Part shown: one piece after another, positions 24,794-31,580 of the stretch
Numbering within the stretch: the first letter of the stretch is position 1
Layout: the number at the start of each line of letters is the position of its first letter
From: Streptomyces sp. JH34
GTDB taxonomy: Bacteria > Actinomycetota > Actinomycetes > Streptomycetales > Streptomycetaceae
Direction of reading: 5' to 3'
Length of the DNA: 64,000 nt
Assembly: GCF_029428875.1 (NCBI RefSeq)
Contig: NZ_JAJSOO010000001.1
Coordinates: 2,356,001 to 2,420,000, forward strand
Made by a program: the position numbers and the translations under genes
Notes under the pieces: model-generated
Told to the model about the DNA's origin: nothing
Database searches by the model: none
Seen by the model: the letters and a program-made list of their open reading frames with translations, nothing else

Positions 24794-27421
24794 ATGGAGG
24801 CGCTGCGTCAGGACGATCCACGCCGCTTCGGCCCGTACACCGCGCTGGCGCGCTTCCGCGAGAACGCCGGTGCCGTGCACTTCCTCGCCCGGGGTGCGGA
24901 CCGCGACGACCTCGCCGTGGTGACGGCCGCCCGGCCCGCCCTGGCCTCCGTGCCCGCCTTCCGGCGCCGCTTCCGGTCCGAGGCGCGCACCGCCGGGCGG
25001 CTGGCCGGCGGCTGGGTGCTGCCGACGGTCGCCTCCTCCGAGGACGACGGCCTGTGGACGGCCACGGCCTACGTGCCCGCGGTGACGCTCTCCGAGGCGA
25101 TCGGCCTCGCGGGTCCGCTTCCCGGGCGTGCGGTGCGGATACTGGGCGCGGGCCTGGCCGAGACGCTCTCCCGGGTGCACGCGACCGGGGCCGTGCTCCA
25201 GGGGCTGGCTCCGGGGACGGTGCTGCTGGCGGAGGACGGCCCCCGGCTGACCGCCTTCGGGCCGCTGGGGGCCGCGGCGCACGCCGAGGCCCACGAGGGC
25301 GGGCAGTTGTCCGTACGGCTGGGCTACCTCACGCCCGAGCAGGTCGAGGGTGAGGAAGCAGGTCCGGCGTCCGATCTGTTCGTCCTCGGTCTGCTGCTGG
25401 CGTACGCGGCGACGGGAAGGACCCCGCTGGCCGACGGGCCGGTGGCGGAGGCGGCCGAGCGGATCGCACACGGCTCCCCCGAACTCGGCTCCGTACCGTC
25501 CGAGTTGCGCGCGCTGATCTCGGGCTGCCTGGCGAAGGACCCGGGCGCCCGGCCTACGGCGGGGACCGTGGCCGCGGAACTCGCGCTGGAGGGCGCCGCG
25601 GGCCTCGCCCGGGGCGGCTGGCTGCCCGCCCCGCTGACGGCCGCCGTGGCGGACCAGGCCGCGAGGGTGCGGGCCCTGGAGCCGCCGACGGACCCGGTGG
25701 GGGGCGAGACGCCGGTACGGCCGGTGGAGGGCCCTGTGCCCACGGAGCCCGCACCGGCCGACGGCGCGCAGCCGGGTGGGGACGGTCCGGAGAGGGAGCC
25801 CTCGGACGCGGTGCCCGCGGACAGCGGCGCCGGCCGGGGCAGCAGCGGTGACATCGGGGAGGACAGCCGGACCACCCGTTTCCTGGGTGCCGCCGCGCGC
25901 ACGCCCCGGTCCGACCGGGCGACGACCCAGCTCGCCCTCCCCCGGGGGACGACAGCCGCCGTACCCCCTCTCCTCCCGCCACCCCCACCCGTACAGCCGT
26001 TCCCGTACGCCGGTCCGGCCTCCGCCGCCCTGCCGGGCGCCCCCGCGCCTCTCCCTCCGGCCCTGCCCACCACCGCGCCGCCCGCATCCGTGCCGCCGCG
26101 GGCCACCGGCCGGCGGGCGCTGCTCACCACCGTCGCCGCCGGAGCGGCCGGGATCGTCCTGGGCGGGGCCGCCGTGTCCGTCCTCGGATCCGACGACCCC
26201 GCTTCCGCCACGACCGACGAGAAGCCGGCCGCGGAACCGCGCCCCGCCGTTCCCGGCCGCGCTCCGGACCCGGGGTGGATGTACACCCACCCGGCCACCG
26301 CACCGGCCCCGCTCACCGCGGGCGTCTGGCAGGACAGGCTGCTGGTGCTGACGGACACGGCCGGGGCGACCGCCGTCGACCTCCGGACCGGCCGGAAGGT
26401 CTGGGAGCGCGCCGACGCCGCCGGAGCCCAGACGGTCCTGCCGGCCGGGGACGGCCTCTGCTTCCTGGCGACCCCGACCGAATTCCTCTGGCTCTCGCCG
26501 AAGGACGGCCAGGTCCGGCACCGGGTGCGCTTCGTGGACCAGTTCGACGGCGTACCGGACATGAAGGCGGGCCCGCTCACCGGCCGGTCCGGTTCCGTGC
26601 TCTGGTTCACCGGCTCGCACACCGTCACCGTGAAGGCGCCGAAGCCGAAGAAGGGCGAGAAGCCCGGCAAGGACACCCAGGTCGCCAAGGCCTACTTCTT
26701 CGCGTACGACCTCGTCCGGCGCGAGGAGGTCTGGCGCATCGCCGTCCCCGCGGGCCGGGCACCCGGCACTCCTGCCTACCGGCTGATCGCCGTCAGGCAG
26801 GCGGACGTCGTCGTGCGTCAGGACGCGGGCACGCTCACGGCCGCCGATGTCACGTCGGGCAAGGGCAAGGCGTTCTTCCGCTGCTTCGACCGCACCACGG
26901 GGAAGCAGCTGTGGAACCGCCCGTTCGGCACGGTCGCACCGGCCGCCGCGGCGGCCGGTGACCCGGAGGGGCGGCTCTACGCAGCGGTGGGCGACGACCT
27001 GTGGGCCTTCGAGACGGGCAGCGGGAAGCCGGTCTGGACGCTCAACGGAACCGCTTCCTCCGTCTTCGGCACACCCGTCGCCGCCGGGGCGCTGCTCCAC
27101 ACGACGAACCGCAACCAGGAGGTCGGGGCGGTCGAGCGGGCCACCGGAAAGGTTCTCTGGCGACGGTCCACCGAGGTCCCGCTCGGCGGCGGCGCCCCCG
27201 CTCTCACGCTGAGTGGCGGCGGGAAGACGCTGCTGGCCGCGGACGCCTCGCAGGTGACCGCGTTCGCCGCGGCGGACGGGCGCCGGCTGTGGAAGTTCCA
27301 GGACATCGGGGCCCAGGACCCGAAGGGGGCCACGGTCAGTGCTCCCTACCGGGTGCTGGCCGCCGGGAAGATCTCCGTCGTCCAGCGGGAACGGGCCTTC
27401 TACGCGTTCCCTGTGGAGTGA
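24794..27421 (+). CDS. Pseudokinase-beta-propeller fusion membrane protein
   Basis: ATG at 24794 with AGGGGGG upstream; 875 residues. Residues 10-280 have the Hanks kinase fold but lack its chemistry. The VAIK Lys position is VVTA (42-45), HRDLKPxN is LQGLAPGT (135-142) and DFG is AFG (154-156). A Pro/Ala/Glu-rich linker (about 290-435) leads to one membrane segment (about 440-465, 'ALLTTVAAGAAGIVLGGAAVSVLG'). The outer part (500-875) consists of PQQ/WD-like beta-propeller blades ('DRLLVLTDTAGATAVDLRTGRKVWERAD', 'GKQLWNRPFG', 'GRRLWKFQDIG'). The layout mirrors PknD-type receptor kinases, with propeller sensor outside and kinase inside, but it should signal by binding rather than phosphorylation. 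Confidence 0.88.
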   Translation: MEALRQDDPRRFGPYTALARFRENAGAVHFLARGADRDDLAVVTAARPALASVPAFRRRFRSEARTAGRLAGGWVLPTVASSEDDGLWTATAYVPAVTLSEAIGLAGPLPGRAVRILGAGLAETLSRVHATGAVLQGLAPGTVLLAEDGPRLTAFGPLGAAAHAEAHEGGQLSVRLGYLTPEQVEGEEAGPASDLFVLGLLLAYAATGRTPLADGPVAEAAERIAHGSPELGSVPSELRALISGCLAKDPGARPTAGTVAAELALEGAAGLARGGWLPAPLTAAVADQAARVRALEPPTDPVGGETPVRPVEGPVPTEPAPADGAQPGGDGPEREPSDAVPADSGAGRGSSGDIGEDSRTTRFLGAAARTPRSDRATTQLALPRGTTAAVPPLLPPPPPVQPFPYAGPASAALPGAPAPLPPALPTTAPPASVPPRATGRRALLTTVAAGAAGIVLGGAAVSVLGSDDPASATTDEKPAAEPRPAVPGRAPDPGWMYTHPATAPAPLTAGVWQDRLLVLTDTAGATAVDLRTGRKVWERADAAGAQTVLPAGDGLCFLATPTEFLWLSPKDGQVRHRVRFVDQFDGVPDMKAGPLTGRSGSVLWFTGSHTVTVKAPKPKKGEKPGKDTQVAKAYFFAYDLVRREEVWRIAVPAGRAPGTPAYRLIAVRQADVVVRQDAGTLTAADVTSGKGKAFFRCFDRTTGKQLWNRPFGTVAPAAAAAGDPEGRLYAAVGDDLWAFETGSGKPVWTLNGTASSVFGTPVAAGALLHTTNRNQEVGAVERATGKVLWRRSTEVPLGGGAPALTLSGGGKTLLAADASQVTAFAAADGRRLWKFQDIGAQDPKGATVSAPYRVLAAGKISVVQRERAFYAFPVE

Positions 27422-27578
27422 CCGCCCCGCCGGGCGTCCGCCGTTCGGGGCACGCCCGGGGGCGGCACGCCGGGCGGTCCTTGCATCACCCGGGGCCGAG
27501 TGACCGGATGGACGAAATCCGAGCACTTGTGGGGTAGTCCGATTAATCGGCGTCACCCCTGACACCGGAGGTGATCTC

Positions 27579-28721
27579 GTGTCGGGCAGAGTCGCACGCG
27601 CCCTCTGCACGGCGGTGCTGTCAGCGGCCGTCGCCGCGTCGCCCGCCGTCGCCGAGCCGTCCGGACCGGAACCCGCACCGGCGGCAGGACCGGCTCCGCA
27701 GAGCGTGGCGGGGCTGCTGAAGCAGTTGCAGACGCTCTATCAGGACGCCGAGGAGGCGGGCGAGCTCCACAACGGCACCGAGGAGAAGCTGAAGAAGCGG
27801 GCGGCCGAGGCCGGCAGGCTGCGCGGCGCGCTGGCCGAGGCGCGGGCAGCCCTGGTATCGGGGCGCCGGGACGCCGGACGGCTGGCACGTGACCAGTACC
27901 AGGGCCGCACCGACTTCTCCATGTACCTGCGGCTGCTGCTGGCGGAGGACCCGGCCCGGGCCCTGGAACAGAGCCATGTCATCGAACGGGCCCAGGCCGG
28001 GCGGTCGGCCGTGGTCGACCGGCTGGCGGGGGCGGAGAGGCACGCCGAGGTGCTGGCCGCCAGGTCCCGGGCGGCGCAGGACCGGCAGCGGGAGCTCGCC
28101 GCACAGCGGAAGAAGCAGTACGACACCGTGCAGACCCGGCTGAAGGCCATCGAGGCGATGCTGGCCTCCCTGTCCGCCGAGCAGCTCGAGGCCCTGTCGG
28201 CGCTGGAGGAGAAGAAGATCGGCGAGGCCCAGGACGCGCTCACCGCCTCGGGGGCGCTCAGCTCGGTCCGCCCGCCGTCCGAGGAGGGCGGGGAGGCCGT
28301 CCGCTACGCCGTCGAGCAGCTCGGCAAGCCCTACGTGTGGGGCGCGGAGGGGCCGGAGACGTTCGACTGCTCCGGGCTCACCTCACAGGCCTGGTCGGCC
28401 GCGGGCCGGAACATCCCGCGTACGTCGCAGGAGCAGTGGCGCCGGCTGCCCAAGGTGCCGCTGGGGAAACTGCGCCCCGGCGACCTGGTGGTCTACTTCC
28501 CGAAGGCGACTCATGTCGCGCTGTACATCGGCGACGGCCTGGTCGTCCAGGCGCCGAGGCCCGGAGCCACGGTGAAGGTCTCGCCGCTGGCCTCCAACCC
28601 GCTGCTGGGGGCCGTCCGGCCGGACCCGGACGGCGAGCCGCTGAGCTCGTACACCCTGCCGGACCTCCCCGAGGACGCCACCTCGGGGCCGGACACCGGC
28701 TACGACGCGCCGGACGCGTGA
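27579..28721 (+). CDS. Secreted NlpC/P60 (C40) peptidoglycan endopeptidase
   Basis: GTG start with GGAGGTGA 6 nt upstream; 380 residues. A signal peptide (about 1-25, cut after AVA) is followed by a long coiled coil (about 40-215) and an NlpC/P60 domain (about 240-350). The catalytic Cys is in 'FDCSGLTSQAW' (about 264), the His in 'THVALYIGDG' (about 312), with 'RPGDLVVYF' between. The architecture matches RipA/CwlO-like cell-wall hydrolases that cut D-Glu-DAP cross-linked stems; the coiled coil normally keeps the enzyme inactive or ties it to FtsEX. It precedes a convergent gene with a shared hairpin terminator. Confidence 0.93.
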   Translation: MSGRVARALCTAVLSAAVAASPAVAEPSGPEPAPAAGPAPQSVAGLLKQLQTLYQDAEEAGELHNGTEEKLKKRAAEAGRLRGALAEARAALVSGRRDAGRLARDQYQGRTDFSMYLRLLLAEDPARALEQSHVIERAQAGRSAVVDRLAGAERHAEVLAARSRAAQDRQRELAAQRKKQYDTVQTRLKAIEAMLASLSAEQLEALSALEEKKIGEAQDALTASGALSSVRPPSEEGGEAVRYAVEQLGKPYVWGAEGPETFDCSGLTSQAWSAAGRNIPRTSQEQWRRLPKVPLGKLRPGDLVVYFPKATHVALYIGDGLVVQAPRPGATVKVSPLASNPLLGAVRPDPDGEPLSSYTLPDLPEDATSGPDTGYDAPDA

Positions 28722-28723
28722 GA

Positions 28724-28766
28724 GCCGGGCCGCCCGTCCGTGCGTGACGGAACGTGGCGGCCCGGC
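28724..28766. terminator. Hairpin between convergent NlpC/P60 and flavoprotein genes
   Basis: GCCGGGCCGCC and GGCGGCCCGGC form an 11-bp perfect stem around a 21-nt apical region that can fold further. It lies immediately after one stop codon and 15 bp before the other, so it can serve both directions. Confidence 0.65.
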
Positions 28767-28780
28767 CCTCGTGCCGGGTG

Positions 28781-30022
28781 TCAGCCCTGGGCGCCGGTGA
28801 GCGAGGCCAGGTAGGCGTTCGTCTTCTCCGGCTCGAAGAAGAAGTCGTCGAAGTCCGCCGGGTCGTCGAACCCGTTGGCGAACCGGTCGGCGGCGGGCTG
28901 GAGCCGGCCGGACGCGCCGATCAGGTTCAGGACGTGCTCCGGCGGCGGGCCGAGCATCGCGTTCGTCCACTTCACGACGTGCTGGGTCTTCTCCCAGTGC
29001 CGCTCGAAGGTCGCCTCCATCCACTCCTCGTCGAACGGGCGGTCGCCGTGTTCGAGGATCGAGTGCAGGTAGGAGTGCGCACACTTGGACGCGGTGTTGG
29101 AACCCTGGCCGGTGATCGGGTCGTTGGCCACGACCACGTCGCCGACACCGAGGACCAGGCCGCCGCCGGGCAGCCGGCCGACGGGCTTGCGCACGGTCGG
29201 GGCGTAACGGCCCGCCAGCGTCGCGTTGGCGTCCGTGAGCTCGACCCTGGTGGCGCGCGCGTACTCCCACGGGGTGAACTTCTCCATGAGTTCCAGCGTC
29301 TTGGCCAGGTGCTCCGAGGGGTCCTTGATGCTCTGGAACGCGTCCAGCGGTCCGCCGGGGACTCCCTCCCAGAACAGGATGTCGGCACGGCCCGACGTCG
29401 TCAGGGTCGGCATGACGAAGAGTTCGCCGACGCCCGGGACCAGGTTGCACCGCACGGCGTCGAAGTCCGGGTGCTCCGGGCGCGGGCCCAGACCGTGGAC
29501 GTAGGCGACGGCGAGGGCGCGCTGCGGAGTGTCGTACGGCGAGCGGGAGGCGTCCCGGCCGAACAGGGAGACCAGCTCGCCCTTGCCGGCAGAGACCATC
29601 ACCAGGTCGTACGTGCGGGAGAAGTAGTCCAGGTCGGAGACCGCGGCACCGTGGATGACGAGCTGACCGCCGCGCTGGGCGAAGGTCTCCATCCAGCCGG
29701 CCATCTTCACGCGCTGGTCGACGGACTGGGCGTAACCGTCCAGCCTGCCCACCCAGTCGATGACGCGGGAGGAGTCCGGGCCGGCGACGGAGACGCCGAC
29801 ACCCTCGATCCGCGGGGCCTGGGACTCCCAGAAGTTGAGCTGGAGATCGCGCTCGTGCTGGAGAGCCGTGTCGAACATGCACTGCGTCGACATGACCCGG
29901 CCGGTTCGGATCTCGTCCGCCGTGCGGTTGGACATCAGGGTGACTTCGTACCCTTCGGACTGGAGTCCGAGGGCCAGCTGGAGACCGGACTGGCCGGCTC
30001 CGACTATGAGTATCTTGCGCAT
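28781..30022 (-). CDS. Styrene/indole monooxygenase-like flavoprotein
   Basis: A 413-residue FAD protein. The N-terminal dinucleotide motif is 'ILIVGAGQSGLQLALGL' (GAGQSG at 8-13). 'GVGDVVVANDPITGQGSNTASKCAHSYLHSIL' (about 288-320) is the second FAD-binding signature (GD...P) with the StyA-type 'GQGSN'. The middle carries 'NLVPGVGELFVMPTLT' and 'ILFWEGVPGGPLD'. Family members are two-component monooxygenases that epoxidise styrene or indole using FADH2 from a separate reductase. No reductase gene is adjacent. It lies 37 bp downstream of cvnD and is probably the last gene of the conservon operon; conservons often end with an oxygenase or P450 gene. Confidence 0.88.
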   Translation of the reverse strand: MRKILIVGAGQSGLQLALGLQSEGYEVTLMSNRTADEIRTGRVMSTQCMFDTALQHERDLQLNFWESQAPRIEGVGVSVAGPDSSRVIDWVGRLDGYAQSVDQRVKMAGWMETFAQRGGQLVIHGAAVSDLDYFSRTYDLVMVSAGKGELVSLFGRDASRSPYDTPQRALAVAYVHGLGPRPEHPDFDAVRCNLVPGVGELFVMPTLTTSGRADILFWEGVPGGPLDAFQSIKDPSEHLAKTLELMEKFTPWEYARATRVELTDANATLAGRYAPTVRKPVGRLPGGGLVLGVGDVVVANDPITGQGSNTASKCAHSYLHSILEHGDRPFDEEWMEATFERHWEKTQHVVKWTNAMLGPPPEHVLNLIGASGRLQPAADRFANGFDDPADFDDFFFEPEKTNAYLASLTGAQG

Positions 30023-30059
30023 CGTGGCTCTCCGTTACGTGTTCCGGGTGCGGCCGTCG

Positions 30060-30710
30060 TCATTCGGGGCTGACGTCGAGTGCGTGTCCCACCACGGCGA
30101 GCAACGCCTCGACGACGGTGATCCTCTTACGCGCATCCATGATCACGACAGGCACGTGCGGAGGTATGGTCAGGGCCTCCCGGACATCCTCCTCGTCGTA
30201 ACCGGGTGTTCCCTCGAAGCGGTTGACCGCGACGATGTAGGGCAGGCCGCAGCTCTCGAAGTAGTCGAGCGCGGCGAAGCAGTCGGCGAGGCGCCGCGTG
30301 TCGGCCAGGACGACCGCACCGATCGCACCCCGCACCAGGTCGTCCCACATGAACCAGAAGCGCTGCTGACCGGGGGCCCCGAAGACGTACAGGACGAGGT
30401 CGTCGTTCAGCGTGAGCCGGCCGAAGTCCATGGCGACGGTCGTGGTGACCTTGTCGGGGGTGGCCGTGAGGTCGTCGATCTCCTCGCTGGCCTGCGTCAT
30501 CAGTGCTTCGGTCTGCAGCGGGTCTATCTCGGAGACCGAGGTGACGAAGGTCGTCTTGCCCACGCCGAACCCGCCCGCCACCACGATCTTCGTGGCTGTC
30601 GGCGCGCGCGTGTGGTCGAGCTGCCACGACTGCACCGGCTCGTCGGGCCTGTCCTGCGGGTCGCGCTGACGTGGAGTGAAGAGTGGCGCCTCAGAGACGA
30701 CGGAGTCCAT
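30060..30710 (-). CDS. cvnD: Conservon GTP-binding protein CvnD
   Basis: A 216-residue Ras-like small GTPase of the conservon type. The P-loop is 'VVAGGFGVGKTTFVTSVSEI' (about 42-61), switch II is 'YVFGAPGQQRFWFMWDDLVRGAIG' in place of DTAGQE, and 'AVNRFEG' takes the place of NKxD. The N-terminal 40 residues are a variable, charged extension. CvnD acts at the membrane with CvnA-C in a heterotrimeric-G-protein-like complex. The start overlaps the end of cvnC by 20 bp, the usual arrangement in these operons. Confidence 0.93.
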   Translation of the reverse strand: MDSVVSEAPLFTPRQRDPQDRPDEPVQSWQLDHTRAPTATKIVVAGGFGVGKTTFVTSVSEIDPLQTEALMTQASEEIDDLTATPDKVTTTVAMDFGRLTLNDDLVLYVFGAPGQQRFWFMWDDLVRGAIGAVVLADTRRLADCFAALDYFESCGLPYIVAVNRFEGTPGYDEEDVREALTIPPHVPVVIMDARKRITVVEALLAVVGHALDVSPE

Positions 30711-31104
30711 CGAGCACCCTTTCGAGCAGCGCGCGGTCGGGCTGGCCGGTGCCGTGACCGGTGCCGTAGACGCGGATCTTTCCCTGGTCGGCCAAGTCGC
30801 TGAGCAGTACCCGGACGACTCCGAGCGGCATCTTCAGCAAGGCGGAGATCTCCGCGACCGTACGCATACGGCGGCAGAGTTCGACGATGGCGTGGAGCTC
30901 AGGCATGACGCGCGAGGCGAGATTGCCGTTGGTGAGCTCCCGGCGCTCCTCGGGTGCCTCCAGCGCGGCGACGAACGTCTCGACGAGCAGGACGTGGCCG
31001 AAGCGGGTACGACCGCCGGTGAGGGAGTACGGGCGGACTCGCGCGACCTTGCGGCCGGCACCCCTGACGGGGAGTTTTCGTACGGGTTCAGCAGCTGACG
31101 TCAC
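30691..31104 (-). CDS. cvnC: Conservon DUF742 protein CvnC
   Basis: A 137-residue DUF742 protein with a winged-helix-like core: 'VRPYSLTGGRTRFGHVLLVETFVAA', 'LTNGNLASRVMPELHAIVELCRRMRTVAEISALLKMPLGVVRVLLSDLADQGKIRVY'. The conserved 'PLGVVRVLLSDL' helix is diagnostic. It overlaps cvnB by 4 bp and cvnD by 20 bp. In conservons it forms a complex with CvnA, CvnB and CvnD; direct DNA binding has not been assumed here. Confidence 0.93.
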   Translation of the reverse strand: MTSAAEPVRKLPVRGAGRKVARVRPYSLTGGRTRFGHVLLVETFVAALEAPEERRELTNGNLASRVMPELHAIVELCRRMRTVAEISALLKMPLGVVRVLLSDLADQGKIRVYGTGHGTGQPDRALLERVLDGLRRL

Positions 31105-31580
31105 TGGGCGCTCTCCATCGATTTGCGCAGCTCACTGCGGAGTTCGGGGGTGAGTACGTGTCCGGCACGACCGACGAAGAGCGCCATGTGGTAGGCGATG
31201 ACGCTCATGTCGCAGTCGGGGGTGGCGTGCACACCGAGCAGCGAACCGTCGCTGATCGACATGACGAAGACACTGCCCTCGTCCATCGCGACCATGGTCT
31301 GCTTGACGCCACCGCCGTCCATCAGCTTGGCGGCGCCGATCGTGAGCGACCCGATACCGGAGACGATGGTGGCCAGGTCGGCGCTGGAGCCCCTGGGGCC
31401 CCTCTGCCCTCCCTCCGCCTTGGCCGTCGCGAGACCGGGGTCCGAGGAGAGCAGCATGAGTCCGTCGGACGAGACGACGGTGACCGAGTGGACCCCTGGC
31501 ACCTCCTCCACGAGATTGCTCAGCAACCAGTGAAGGTTCCGGGCCTCGGTGCTCAGCCCGAACGCGCTGGGCGCAGTCAA
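31101..31580 (-). CDS. cvnB: Conservon roadblock/LC7 protein CvnB
   Basis: A 159-residue roadblock/LC7 domain protein (LSTEARNLHWLLSNLVEEVPGVHSVTVVSSDGLMLLSSD...). Roadblock proteins dimerise and regulate Ras-like GTPases; here the partner is CvnD, for which CvnB is thought to act as a GAP-like component. An acidic/Gly loop 'LATAKAEGGQRGPRGSS' interrupts the domain. Both ends overlap neighbouring genes by 4 bp, so the four cvn genes are translationally coupled. Confidence 0.93.
   Translation of the reverse strand: MTAPSAFGLSTEARNLHWLLSNLVEEVPGVHSVTVVSSDGLMLLSSDPGLATAKAEGGQRGPRGSSADLATIVSGIGSLTIGAAKLMDGGGVKQTMVAMDEGSVFVMSISDGSLLGVHATPDCDMSVIAYHMALFVGRAGHVLTPELRSELRKSMESAQ

Noticed and set aside
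27422..27578. A c-di-AMP (ydaO) riboswitch before the NlpC/P60 gene
   Set aside because: Such riboswitches precede many Streptomyces cell-wall hydrolase genes, but the gap here is only 156 bp and the conserved ydaO motifs are not visible.
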